Shown: positions 44,972 through 54,424, numbered from the stretch's first letter. The stretch: DNA of 64,000 nt from Rossellomorea aquimaris (GCF_001877785.1 NZ_MINN01000022.1:22490-86489); one strand, 5' to 3'. Numbers and translations: made by a program. Notes: generated from the letters alone by a model not told the origin.

Positions 44972-46126
44972 ATGAAGGGGATAGAAGATTTAATAGAATT
45001 GGTTGAATGGGTGAGAAGATTAGAGAATAATGTTGAGGATGCCGTCCACTCATCTAGTGAAGACACAGTTGTATCCAGAGATTTCGAAATATTCTTTAAT
45101 CGGTTTCTTTACTTCATGCTCCAATTTGATCTGAAAGAATACCCTGTGAATTTGTTTCACTGGCTTAAATTGCTTAAGAAGCCACTAAAAGATTGGTGGC
45201 CAGCCGCTGCTAACCTGCTTGATGAGGAAGGAATTTCATCAGATTTTATCATACTGGATGACGAAATAGGGTTGTCCGAAGAGGCTGAAGAGCTTTTGCG
45301 GGAGTATAAGTCATACCAGGAAGCAAGTGCTAAAGTTGTACGTGATGTACTTATCCATTGTCGGGATGTGAGCTTGGAGAAAGGCTTGGATATGCAGTGG
45401 TCCTACACGAAATTTAGGTTATTTCTGATAAAAAACCCTGTAACGAATATAGAAGCGATGGAATTGTACTGTTTGGAAAACGATTTCGATCATTTCCTTA
45501 CAAGCTCTTTGGAAAACTGTTATGAAGATATTCCGCCATCCTCTGCTTTCAAATGTCAATCATGTGGATGGACCTTACATGAGAAAACGAAGAATGTATT
45601 TGTCTGTATAAAACAACAATGCCTTAGAAGCTATGATGTTAGTAGCCTTAATCACTATGAGATTACAGAAGCAGAACAGCTGCGCGTGAAGGAAAGCATA
45701 CAATTTTCGACCGTTATTCCCGGACAGCGTGAACTCGAATTGAAAAGAAAGTTAGTAAAAAGCGGAGCTGCCATAGAGTTATATCCTGATTTAGAAAGAT
45801 TAGGAGATTTGAGGGTACGCAGGGCAGGGGAGAAAGCTGGTTCAGAAGAACTTTTAATAGATGTGAAGGATTACCGGAATGCAAAGCAACTGGCCAAGAA
45901 GCTAGTAACAGATCATGCCGCGGGGCTAGTTAAAACCCCGGTCATAGCAGTACCTGATGACAAAGCAAACAGTCGGTATTTGAAATTTGTTAATAAGCGC
46001 CTTGTCGAGATGGGGATTAATTCATGTAAAGTGTACTCATTTAAACAGGTAGTCAGAATGTTTAAAGAGTTGAGCTCTGATGGCGCCCAGCTTTTTGAAG
46101 TAAAGGAGAATATTCATGTTTATTAG
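44972..46126 (+). CDS. pPIWI-RE-associated PD-(D/E)XK nuclease with zinc ribbon
   Basis: The 384-residue protein has an N-terminal helical region of about 180 residues, then a treble-Cys-type ribbon (Cys195, Cys198, Cys212, Cys217 in FKCQSCGW and FVCIKQQCLRS). A C-terminal nuclease core follows: IELYPDLERLGDLRVRR (Asp279) and LLIDVKDYRN (Asp297, Lys299), the D...D-x-K arrangement of restriction-like nucleases. The closing strand is KTPVIAVPDD. This matches the REase-fold component of the pPIWI-RE three-gene module described by comparative genomics. A strong AAGGAGGG precedes ATG 44972, and the stop overlaps the helicase gene by 11 bp. Confidence 0.82.
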   Translation: MKGIEDLIELVEWVRRLENNVEDAVHSSSEDTVVSRDFEIFFNRFLYFMLQFDLKEYPVNLFHWLKLLKKPLKDWWPAAANLLDEEGISSDFIILDDEIGLSEEAEELLREYKSYQEASAKVVRDVLIHCRDVSLEKGLDMQWSYTKFRLFLIKNPVTNIEAMELYCLENDFDHFLTSSLENCYEDIPPSSAFKCQSCGWTLHEKTKNVFVCIKQQCLRSYDVSSLNHYEITEAEQLRVKESIQFSTVIPGQRELELKRKLVKSGAAIELYPDLERLGDLRVRRAGEKAGSEELLIDVKDYRNAKQLAKKLVTDHAAGLVKTPVIAVPDDKANSRYLKFVNKRLVEMGINSCKVYSFKQVVRMFKELSSDGAQLFEVKENIHVY

Positions 46127-49100
46127 TTTAACGGCTTTAACCTCTGATTTGAAAAAATCCTTTGAGGATGCTGTACAAAACAACTCCATTCCTGTGAACC
46201 GGGTTGATTTGGAGGTGATTATCCAAGTTGAATTCATGATTTTTGGTTTTCAGCAAAACTATGGTTCAGATGAAAAGTGTGCTACCACTGAAAATATCTG
46301 GTCTATATTGCCGAATCACCGGGGAGCACTTCTGCCAGGGAAACAAGAAGAAGTGTTGGATATTCTCCGTTTATATTTTTCCCGGGAATTCACCCTACCC
46401 ACATGGAGAAGACTGGTGGATCACTATCTCTCCATCCAAAATAGTTTTCGAATCTACGAACTTCACAAAAAGGGGTATTTTTATCATAAGCTGGCAGCTG
46501 TCATGCCGGAGAGACATATTGAGTACGGCAAGCTATTAACGGCAGAATCAATCTCTGCCAGAGAACCTGAAGATCCTGTTTTCATAGAAAAGGAGGATAG
46601 TCACTATTACTTTTTAGATACATATAGAGGAAGAACAGAAAGGAGAATGCCTTACACCCAAGATAATGAAAAGCGCTTTCCGCCCCATTTAATACAAAGC
46701 CAAGATAAATTGCATGAAGAAAGAAACCGTTGGATTCTACCGAGCGGCCGCACCAAAATTCCCCGAAAAAAACTGGCTCTGTCGCTGCACCCTGATTCCT
46801 GGTTGTCGACAGCTGAAGAGATGGATGCCTTTATTAAAAGAAATCTGAATGCCTATTCAGATTATGATAAAAAGCAATTGCGCAGATGGATTGATGCACA
46901 ATCATCCTTTCGATTAAAGCCTACTGCTTCAAGAATGAACGAAAAACTTGAATACAAGGACCAAACAGGGATTGCCGGGTTAGTCGGGGCAGGAAAAACG
47001 ACATTTCTTAACTTGGAAGTGTTTCGATTGAAAAAGTTAGGTGTCAAATCTGGTATCTTTACGGTGAATGTGGTTGACACTCTTATGCATGTTTACCGCT
47101 TGCACCTTGTAGGAATCAAAGCAGTGCCGATCATTGGGAAAAGTTCGGCGAAAAAACATTTAAAAGATTTTTTAAGAAAAGTAAAAAATGAAGCAAATCG
47201 TTCATTTGAGGTAAACCCTCTGTCTCAGCTTTCAATAGAATATGTCTTGCAATTTTTCGAAGGAAGTTGTTTGGCTCAGGTTCTCTCTGAAAATTGGAAT
47301 CATACTGGTGTAAATCCATGTATTTCGATAAAAAAAGATGGATATGAAAATGAGGATAACCGGTTTGCTTGTCCCTTGTTCACAAAGTGTGGAAAATATA
47401 CGATCGAGCGATCATTAAGAGAAGCTGATATGTGGGTAGGGACCCTTAGCGCATTTATTAGTTCAAAGCCCAGGGATATTATCAACCCTTACAAAAAAAC
47501 GTATGCAGAACTGGCACATGATGAACTGGATGTCATTTTTGTCGATGAAGCGGATAGTGTACAGCAAATGGCTGATACTTCATTTCTGACTGCAAACAAA
47601 ATTTTTGGGGAAGATGAAGCTGTTTTTGAAAAGAATTTTTTGAAAGTAAGCCATGAGCTGGCTACCAGGTATGATTATGCCAATAGTAAGCACTCACATC
47701 TATGGCGGATCCATTCAACAGAAATTAACCATGTCCATCATCTTATTTTTGAGCTGATCCACGAAAGTGAATTTGTAAGGGGAAGAATTAAAAATCGGAC
47801 ATTTGGGATTCATCAGATTATGATCTTGATAACAAAGTTCCTCTACGAAATAGCACCCGATCAGATGTTAAGCGACCATCCTTTTTTCACCTTACTGAAA
47901 GATATTGACTTTAAGATGTTAAGAGACAGTCAAAAGGCTCGGGATGCATACATGGAAAGGGCAATTCGGTCATTTGTTAACCAGATGCATGAACAAAAGA
48001 GCTACGATGATTTGGATTTCCTGTCATTGAAAGAGATTGAAAAGGAAGAGACAAAGAAACTTTTATCGGTGTTCCTTAACAGTCCTTCCTTACAATCCCT
48101 GCAGAGAAGGCATCTTTCCAGAGATGAACAGGAAGAGGTTTTGCAGTTATTCCGCTTTTTTGTGTACCATCTGTATTTCGATTATAACTTTAAGTTCTTA
48201 ATCGGTATAAAGAAAGCAGTCGAATTACTTTGTAATCAAACTATAGAAGATCTTTCCGGGCAGTACCAAAATGTAAAAAGGTATTTGCCGTTACTTCCAG
48301 AGGCAGCCACCGGCCGTGAATTTCAGTATTATTTTAAAGAATCTAATAAAGCGGGAGCCGTAGGGACTTTCAGTACATACGACTATTTAGCTATCGGAAG
48401 GAATTTCCTCACAGAGTTCGGCACCTTGTTTCGGAACCTTACTGGAAAACAGGGGCCGGCCATGTGTTATATGTCAGGCACGAGTTTTGCAGAAGGTTCA
48501 AATCATTATCATGTTGATGTTCCATTAGACTTTTTACTAGAGTCTACATCTGAAAAAGTCTCCACGATTAAGCAGTTTCTCTATCCAGTATATAAGAATG
48601 GAAAACCTATTTATATTTCAGGAGTAAGAGATGAAAAACAGAAGAAACAAAACTTAAGGGAAATGGCTGAACAACTAGTTCCAAAATTGAAAGAAGAATT
48701 ATCCCTTTGGCATCATGATGGTCGTAAGGTTCTGATTGTTGTTAATTCCTATGAGCAGGCCAATATTGTTCAGAGTCGTCTCGAACGGTATTTCCCAAAC
48801 AAGGTTCGGGCACTGGCGAAACAGATTGATGACGAAGCAATTACACAGAAAGTCCTGAGGGCAGAAGTAGAATTCTTTGCTGACACTGAAGCAGACATCT
48901 TAATCGTTCCTCTGCTTTCCATTAATCGTGGATATAACATATTGAAACAAGAGGAATCGAACTCCCTGTTCGGAAGTATATTCTTCTTGATTCGCCCCTA
49001 TATACCGGGTGACTCTATTACCAATATCATTCAGGTGATCAACGGGGCCGTTCCGTATTACATTGAACAGGCTAATTATAAGGGGTTGCATTTCTATGAA

Positions 49101-49463
49101 GCTATTAAATATATCCGATCCCGATCAAATTCTTTAATGCAGCACATGCTGCTTGAAGACAATGAGTGGTCTTATTTAGATGTAATCGAAAGAAAAAACA
49201 TGGCGTGGTACATGTTTATCAATGTTTGGCAGATGATCGGGCGACTGTTGAGAGGTCAAACTGATGCCAGAGTTTTTTATGTAGATGCCCCATTTGCGGC
49301 AAAGCATGCAAATGGAACAGGAAAGAAAGAAACTTTGCAAAGTAGTATGCTGCGTGCCTGGGTTTCAATTTTGGAAGAGCAGTGCTCAGACAATTGGGCC
49401 AAACAGGAATTGTATGGAGAATTTTTAAGAGGGCTGAAAAAAGCATTATCAATGGGAGGATAA
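46116..49463 (+). CDS. pPIWI-RE-associated DinG-like helicase
   Basis: The 1115-residue protein has about 285 N-terminal residues before Walker A (GLVGAGKT, 288-295, Lys294). A DEAD box follows at 477-480 (IFVDEADSVQQ), and motif VI is QMIGRLLRG (Gln1039, Arg1043, Arg1046). Between Walker A and the DEAD box lie four cysteines (385, 402, 419, 425: SCLAQ, NPCIS, ACPLFTKCG). They are placed like the Fe-S cluster ligands of DinG/XPD helicases. This is the helicase component of the pPIWI-RE operon, expected to unwind DNA or R-loops for the nuclease and PIWI protein. It overlaps the nuclease gene and ends three bases before the pPIWI-RE start. Confidence 0.85.
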   Translation: MFISLTALTSDLKKSFEDAVQNNSIPVNRVDLEVIIQVEFMIFGFQQNYGSDEKCATTENIWSILPNHRGALLPGKQEEVLDILRLYFSREFTLPTWRRLVDHYLSIQNSFRIYELHKKGYFYHKLAAVMPERHIEYGKLLTAESISAREPEDPVFIEKEDSHYYFLDTYRGRTERRMPYTQDNEKRFPPHLIQSQDKLHEERNRWILPSGRTKIPRKKLALSLHPDSWLSTAEEMDAFIKRNLNAYSDYDKKQLRRWIDAQSSFRLKPTASRMNEKLEYKDQTGIAGLVGAGKTTFLNLEVFRLKKLGVKSGIFTVNVVDTLMHVYRLHLVGIKAVPIIGKSSAKKHLKDFLRKVKNEANRSFEVNPLSQLSIEYVLQFFEGSCLAQVLSENWNHTGVNPCISIKKDGYENEDNRFACPLFTKCGKYTIERSLREADMWVGTLSAFISSKPRDIINPYKKTYAELAHDELDVIFVDEADSVQQMADTSFLTANKIFGEDEAVFEKNFLKVSHELATRYDYANSKHSHLWRIHSTEINHVHHLIFELIHESEFVRGRIKNRTFGIHQIMILITKFLYEIAPDQMLSDHPFFTLLKDIDFKMLRDSQKARDAYMERAIRSFVNQMHEQKSYDDLDFLSLKEIEKEETKKLLSVFLNSPSLQSLQRRHLSRDEQEEVLQLFRFFVYHLYFDYNFKFLIGIKKAVELLCNQTIEDLSGQYQNVKRYLPLLPEAATGREFQYYFKESNKAGAVGTFSTYDYLAIGRNFLTEFGTLFRNLTGKQGPAMCYMSGTSFAEGSNHYHVDVPLDFLLESTSEKVSTIKQFLYPVYKNGKPIYISGVRDEKQKKQNLREMAEQLVPKLKEELSLWHHDGRKVLIVVNSYEQANIVQSRLERYFPNKVRALAKQIDDEAITQKVLRAEVEFFADTEADILIVPLLSINRGYNILKQEESNSLFGSIFFLIRPYIPGDSITNIIQVINGAVPYYIEQANYKGLHFYEAIKYIRSRSNSLMQHMLLEDNEWSYLDVIERKNMAWYMFINVWQMIGRLLRGQTDARVFYVDAPFAAKHANGTGKKETLQSSMLRAWVSILEEQCSDNWAKQELYGEFLRGLKKALSMGG

Positions 49464-49466
49464 GCA

Positions 49467-51833
49467 ATGACAACAAAAACAAAGGCAAAAGAAACAATCT
49501 TTCATAGCGTGCGAATAGAAAGGAAAGATTTTAAGGATAAATTGATACAGCTTGTGTATTTGCCAACGGGTACACAAACTTTACTGAACGAACAGCTGAA
49601 AACAGACAAACAATTTGAGTGGGAATTTCGGATTTCAGAGTTTCGTGCAATCCTGCAAGGCCGATATAAGGAAGTGGTTTGGGCTGACTTTTCTGCACCA
49701 GCATTGGAAGGGAAAAAGCCTTGGCTATATCTTAGTGAAGGTGCCCGCACTGCCACAGGGAAGTTAATACATAGTAGACTCATAAACTGGATAAGTCGTA
49801 TCCTTGCTTCAAGGAAAAGGGAGATTGATATTCCGGAGTCTATAAAAAAGCATGAAATCAGGATTGAACTTACTTCGATAGCAGATTGTTTTACTTCACC
49901 AGTCATTAAGAAACTGGTCTCCAGTTGGTTTTTAAATCAATTTTGTGTGAGAAACAAACAATTGACCTGGAGTATTCCCAATACCCGTGGGGAGCAAAAA
50001 GATATTGATTTTCCTAAAGAGTGGTTCTATATTTTTAACGGATCTGAAAATGAGGCAGTTTCAGAACCCGTCTATATTACTTCTTTAAAGGGGGAAAATG
50101 GTAAACAATATGCATCTTACGTCATCAGCCTTCATTTTGAAGAGACCGATGGTCAACTGATTATGCATATGAAATCTTCATTAAGGCGCTGGATTTATAA
50201 ACCTCTTCTCAAAGATGGAAAAGTCTTTTTCCCAAGAAATCACAGGAGGTCACTTTATTTAATCCGGTCAACCCGTACTGGTAAGCAAATGACACGCTTT
50301 GTTATGAATGAATTTCAGCAGAAGATATACTTATCCTACTATAATCAGACCGTTGAAATGTTTGAAGAAATGGGTTTCACGCCTAACTTACCGGTCATAC
50401 TCTCTTCACCAGATCAGTTCTACCATTCGAGTCCGGTGGCGGCACTTATACCATATAAAACGGATGATAAGTCTTACCCTAATCTTATCGAAGCAGGAAT
50501 AAGCAAAGTAGAAAAAACGAGGATTTTTGATATGTTTATCGCCGCCTTTCCCTTGCTGCAGTCAGCCCATCCTCAAGCCAGAAAACTAGTTACACCGCCA
50601 ACTACCTTAAAAGGTGGAAGTATTGTACTTGATCACCCTGAGGAATTGAGACAGGAACAGATAACTATCGAAACATATGCAAAAAAAAGTGCATTGTTTC
50701 CGATTATCGAAGAGGGGCTAAAAAGCTTAATCGATTCAGACAAAGTTGAACCACGGTACAGTCTGGAAAAGCAAGACGGCGGGAAGTACTTGTTGAAAGA
50801 TAATACATCCGGTAGACAAATAGCAATAACACTGAAGGATTGCTCTGAATATGTTTACCTAATGCAAGATTTGCCTTATTCTGCAGGGGGGAAACTCTCT
50901 TCAGAGCGTAAACGTATAAAGGAAATCAAATCTGATCTTCAAGTTGCAGATGAGAATACATTTTGTCTTATCGAAATCGGCAAATACGGCATTTACCAAA
51001 ACAGTGATCCTAAAAAAGCTATTGAAAAAGGATTTCTAGAAACCAATAGACTAACACAGTGTTTTCACCCTATGGATGAACTGAAAGAAACGGATAAACT
51101 CCATAAGATGAAAAGCTGTATTGCGGATATTCTAGCACGTAAAGGATTTACGAACCAGATGATTTCAATATATAAAGAGCCTCTTTCAAACTACACTTAT
51201 TACTTTCCTAGGTGTATTGCCACATCAGTTGAGAAAAAAAGAGGATACATTTTTGTAATGGCACGCATGAGGGATGGAATAACGGAGGTGAAATATAAGG
51301 GGACTGATTGGATGTCACTGTATGAATCACTGATGTATTTAAAGGCTGAAAACAAAAGCTCTCTATATCAAAGTGGAAATCTCGATTTCCACCGCTTTAT
51401 CGAAGATGAAATCTCGACAGACCAGGATGTTGTCGTATTCATGAAAGATGAACTCCCTGCAAAGTACAGGGGTGGTGATGAAGAGTTTCCATATACAGCA
51501 GCAATCCTTGATCATGCTGCCCACCGGAATCCTTATATTGATTATAGAATAGACGGCATCCCTTCCGCGGGCACGTTTATTGTCGAAAGCCTGGGAGAAT
51601 ATTATGCTGTTCCGCCGAAATTAAAAGACAATACTGGGAAAAACTATAATACTAAACAGAATACAAATAAACCATTCAAATCCCGACACCCATTGCGTAT
51701 AACGTTATCCAAGCCAACTGATGAGATTGCTGTAAATCTTCATCTAATGAGGAACCTATCTCTAACATTTGCCTATTTTATAAACAATCCATTACCATAC
51801 CATTTGCTTCGCTATCATGAAAAGTTAATATAA
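49467..51833 (+). CDS. pPIWI-RE protein (prokaryotic PIWI-like RNase H fold)
   Basis: The 788-residue protein is the third gene of the operon and starts three bases after the helicase stop. The N-terminal half (about 1-440) is the X-type module of the family. The C-terminal half is the RNase H/PIWI-like region, with ENTFCLIEIGKYGIY, FPRCIATSVEKKRGYIFV, EEFPYTAAILDHAAHRNPYI, GTFIVESLGEYYAVPPKLK and a final SRHPLRITLSK strand and helix. Families of this kind conserve an Arg and a Glu instead of the usual RNase H acidic tetrad. I cannot assign which residues these are. The assignment rests on operon layout plus sequence character. Inferred role: a nucleic-acid-guided or R-loop-sensing defence protein. 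Confidence 0.8.
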   Translation: MTTKTKAKETIFHSVRIERKDFKDKLIQLVYLPTGTQTLLNEQLKTDKQFEWEFRISEFRAILQGRYKEVVWADFSAPALEGKKPWLYLSEGARTATGKLIHSRLINWISRILASRKREIDIPESIKKHEIRIELTSIADCFTSPVIKKLVSSWFLNQFCVRNKQLTWSIPNTRGEQKDIDFPKEWFYIFNGSENEAVSEPVYITSLKGENGKQYASYVISLHFEETDGQLIMHMKSSLRRWIYKPLLKDGKVFFPRNHRRSLYLIRSTRTGKQMTRFVMNEFQQKIYLSYYNQTVEMFEEMGFTPNLPVILSSPDQFYHSSPVAALIPYKTDDKSYPNLIEAGISKVEKTRIFDMFIAAFPLLQSAHPQARKLVTPPTTLKGGSIVLDHPEELRQEQITIETYAKKSALFPIIEEGLKSLIDSDKVEPRYSLEKQDGGKYLLKDNTSGRQIAITLKDCSEYVYLMQDLPYSAGGKLSSERKRIKEIKSDLQVADENTFCLIEIGKYGIYQNSDPKKAIEKGFLETNRLTQCFHPMDELKETDKLHKMKSCIADILARKGFTNQMISIYKEPLSNYTYYFPRCIATSVEKKRGYIFVMARMRDGITEVKYKGTDWMSLYESLMYLKAENKSSLYQSGNLDFHRFIEDEISTDQDVVVFMKDELPAKYRGGDEEFPYTAAILDHAAHRNPYIDYRIDGIPSAGTFIVESLGEYYAVPPKLKDNTGKNYNTKQNTNKPFKSRHPLRITLSKPTDEIAVNLHLMRNLSLTFAYFINNPLPYHLLRYHEKLI

Positions 51834-51880
51834 GAAGTGCCAATGTTGGTCAAAGAGGCTTTTCTGCTGTCATGTTAGAA

Positions 51881-51914
51881 CCGCTATTGATCGTATATCA
51901 ACAGCGGCTTCTTA
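51881..51914 (+). terminator. Hairpin after the pPIWI-RE operon
   Basis: CCGCTATTGAT pairs with ATCAACAGCGG (one mismatch), followed by a moderately T-rich CTTCTTATTT. It is the likely terminator of the operon. Confidence 0.65.
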
Positions 51915-52102
51915 TTTAATATGATCTTTTAACACCTATCAAGGTGGAATTTCAGTCGGGACAGCCCTGACCCATAAATTACATGTCGCTCATCCAGGGA
52001 GACTGACAAATGTGAAGGGGAATTGTTGAAAAGGTAAAAAAAGGGGATTGAAAACCATCGGTTACCTATTGATGTAATAATACGTAAATCATTATTGTCG
52101 TA

Positions 52103-52327
52103 GTGAACATGACCGTGTCACTGACTGTAGGAAAACTGTTGAAATATGACCATGAAGAAATCCTGCTGGCCAGTAATGCCAATGTTGGAGGGCCGACAAC
52201 TGCTGCAGCCGTGACCAATGCTAAAGGTTGAAAAGAACTGATTGGACCTATTCTTGTTGTTGGGACGTTGGGTATATTATTGGGAGCTATGTCTGGACTA
52301 CACTGGGAATGTGGTTTTCTGGATTGA
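52103..52327 (+). pseudogene. DUF819 membrane protein remnant
   Basis: The frame from GTG 52103 reads VGKLLKYDHEEILLASNANV and GGPTTAAAVTNAKG, then a TGA where family members have Trp, then KELIGPILVVGTLGILLGAM. The motif ASNAN-GGPTTA is characteristic of the DUF819 (YjcL-like) transport-type family. Only the C-terminal fifth of such a protein is present and it has an internal stop, so it is a remnant. Confidence 0.75.
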
Positions 52328-52340
52328 TGTAAGTTGTGGA

Positions 52341-52479
52341 GTGGGGAGGGGGCGGATTTTCCCTCTACTTTTCATTTATTCATAGGGGGAATTGTTCACA
52401 GTGTAAAGAAGGGTAGAGGGGCGTTTGTTCCCGTGCTATTTTTCTATTTACACCAAAAAGTAAGATGAGAACCGTCCCC
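52341..52479. repeat. Dispersed GGGGACGGTTCT-type repeat, degenerate copy
   Basis: The left end (GTGGGGAGGGGGCGG, then CCTCTACTTTTCATTTATTC) matches the element at 61026, and the right end is GAGAACCGTCCCC. The inverted ends and shared interior make it a small dispersed repeat. Confidence 0.6.
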
Positions 52480-52487
52480 AATTAACA

Positions 52488-52678
52488 GGGAAGCTGGTGA
52501 AACCGTCAAGGATCTGCTTCCGTACACGGATTCCTTATACTTAACAAGGGGGACACTCGCCGCGTGTATTCGGAAAGATACTGAAAAACCAATGGTGCTG
52601 AGAGTCTCAGGAGGCACCACCGTTTTAAAAGATCTTTACAAAGCTGTTGGAAAAGAACTCGAAAAGAGGGATGGTTAA
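52488..52678 (+). pseudogene. C-terminal fragment of a class I (DhnA-type) aldolase gene
   Basis: The frame encodes ETVKDLLPYTDSLYLTRGTL, AACIRKDTEKPMVLRVSGGT and TVLKDLYKAVGKELEKRDG, then stops at 52678. The RVSGGT-x-LKDL segment with its preceding LTRG-L is the C-terminal end of DhnA/FbaB-type aldolases. The N-terminal three quarters are missing. The fragment ends just before the DUF2325 gene and overlaps its leader. Confidence 0.6.
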
Positions 52679-52679
52679 A

Positions 52680-54098
52680 TTGAAATTTAATTCTCATCAG
52701 CAGGATTTAAAGGAAAAAATGGAGATGAAGAAACAAGAGAAGGTCAAAAGAACATCAAAGCTTTTTAAACAGTTAAAAGAAATGCAGGATTCCAGACCTA
52801 AGCATTCTGCAGAAGCTGATAGTATTTCAGGAAGCAAGAAGGAAAATAAAGAACCACAAAGTAAAAACCTTCGATCAGAATTGAAAAAACTTCAGAAGAA
52901 ATATGAGGAACAAAAGCGGCTAAATCATAAGCTTAGAAAGGAAATAGGTACTACAAATGAAAAAGCTACTTTTTTAAAACGGGACAATTGGGAGCTTAAA
53001 CAGAAGCTGGGCCGAATAGAAAACAGTTTTGCTGCCAGAGAAAATGAATTAATTACGGCGTTTGAGGAGGAAAAGGTAAAGAGAGAACTGGGTGAAAAGG
53101 TAATCGAGCAACTGGAAGCCGAGAAACGAAGAAAGCAGAAGAACGGAAATCGTAAAGTCGATCTTGCTCACCAGGTGAAGCAATTGAAAGAGAGCAACCA
53201 ACAATACCGTCATAAGCTGCAGAACTATGACTTATTGAAGGAGCAGGAATATGGCGATATGCGAAAGGATATTGAGAAGCTTTCAAAAGAATTGGATCAA
53301 TATAAGCTCATGGAAGAAAGAACGGTTAAAAACCCCATGTTTTTAATGAAATTTATGAAGACCAACGTAACGAAGGAGCATCTGCCTGATCTGTTAAAGC
53401 TGGTCGAGAGCTTCATTACCCTTGATAACATACGGTATTTCTACCGGGGACGTCACAATGTATTTTACATATTTATGAGACGAGTAGGATTGTTGTCTTT
53501 CCAAATCAGGAAGCATACACAGGAAATGGAATCAATGCATCCAGGCAGAAAAGAAAGGTTGGGGCATTTAGTAGACAAAGGTGATCAATGGGTATTCGTT
53601 GATTCTGACAGCAATGAGTACCTATTGAAGTATCCACTTGCTTCAGACATGCTTACAATGAATGAAAGACCGGTAAAAGCCATACTGGAGGAAGGGGAAG
53701 CCATCCTTACCGAGCATTTTAATTGGGTGTCCTCTATCCGGGCAGAAGAAGGTCAACCAACAAAGGGCAGAAATGCTGTTAAGCAAAGAAAATATGCTAA
53801 TTTCGGGAACTACAATGTTCTAATTATTGGCTCCAGGTTCTTAAGTGATTATAAACATAGACTTGAGATGCACGGCTGTAATGCGGTCGTTCATAACCCT
53901 TATGAGGAAAGCTACGAGATGATTGCCGGGAAGTTGAGTAGAGCGGATGTAATCCTGGTATGTGAGAGGCACGTGCCGCATAATATATGGGGGCATGTAG
54001 ACAGGAGTGAACAAAATGTAGGAGTGTTGAAGAATGATAGTAAGGATTTGATTGCGACTTATGCTTATATGGTGTTGGAGCGGTGTGGATTATTGTGA
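52680..54098 (+). CDS. Coiled-coil protein with C-terminal DUF2325 domain
   Basis: The protein has about 215 N-terminal residues of Lys/Glu-rich coiled coil (LRSELKKLQKKYEEQKRLNH and following). A middle region (residues about 215-370, YRGRHNVFYIFMRRVGLLSF) and a C-terminal DUF2325 domain of about 95 residues follow (NYNVLIIGSRFLSDYKHRLE, ADVILVCERHVPHNIWGHVD). DUF2325 is a small Rossmann-like domain of unknown function. TTG 52680 is chosen because GAGGG lies nine bases upstream. ATG 52671 abuts that site, and TTG 52647 is the longest option. It lies 850 bp after the pPIWI-RE gene, so it may belong to the same defence module. Confidence 0.75.
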   Translation: MKFNSHQQDLKEKMEMKKQEKVKRTSKLFKQLKEMQDSRPKHSAEADSISGSKKENKEPQSKNLRSELKKLQKKYEEQKRLNHKLRKEIGTTNEKATFLKRDNWELKQKLGRIENSFAARENELITAFEEEKVKRELGEKVIEQLEAEKRRKQKNGNRKVDLAHQVKQLKESNQQYRHKLQNYDLLKEQEYGDMRKDIEKLSKELDQYKLMEERTVKNPMFLMKFMKTNVTKEHLPDLLKLVESFITLDNIRYFYRGRHNVFYIFMRRVGLLSFQIRKHTQEMESMHPGRKERLGHLVDKGDQWVFVDSDSNEYLLKYPLASDMLTMNERPVKAILEEGEAILTEHFNWVSSIRAEEGQPTKGRNAVKQRKYANFGNYNVLIIGSRFLSDYKHRLEMHGCNAVVHNPYEESYEMIAGKLSRADVILVCERHVPHNIWGHVDRSEQNVGVLKNDSKDLIATYAYMVLERCGLL

Positions 54099-54424
54099 AG
54101 AACTAAGATGAAATACGGACATGATTTTAGAACACATTAACATTTTTTGTTAGGATTCTTCCTTCTACGGGACGATTCCTATTGAATATATCTTTATATG
54201 ATAAAGAGCAATCTTGGCAAAGTGTGCCGGGGTTGCTCTTTTTGTTGTGGGTTCAGGGTGACTTTGCAGAAGGCCATTTTGGTAAATATAATGCAGCCAA
54301 GTAACAACAATTGATATCGAATTAAATCATGTGGGAAAGAAATATAAATTTTTTCAATCAAGGGTATCCTTTTCACAACTCTATCACTATTTAGAAGGTG
54401 AATAAGAAAAAGGAGTGATTTGGA
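54099..54424. other. Intergenic, 326 bp
   Basis: It contains a GGGACGATTCCT sequence near 54168 (also at 43556) and a terminator at 54203-54247. The remaining 170 bp are leader for the phage-type replication gene, which has a clear AAGGAGTGA ribosome site. Confidence 0.5.
54203..54247 (+). terminator. Rho-independent terminator
   Basis: AAAGAGCAATC pairs with GGTTGCTCTTT, followed by TTGTT. It closes the DUF2325 transcript. Confidence 0.75.
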
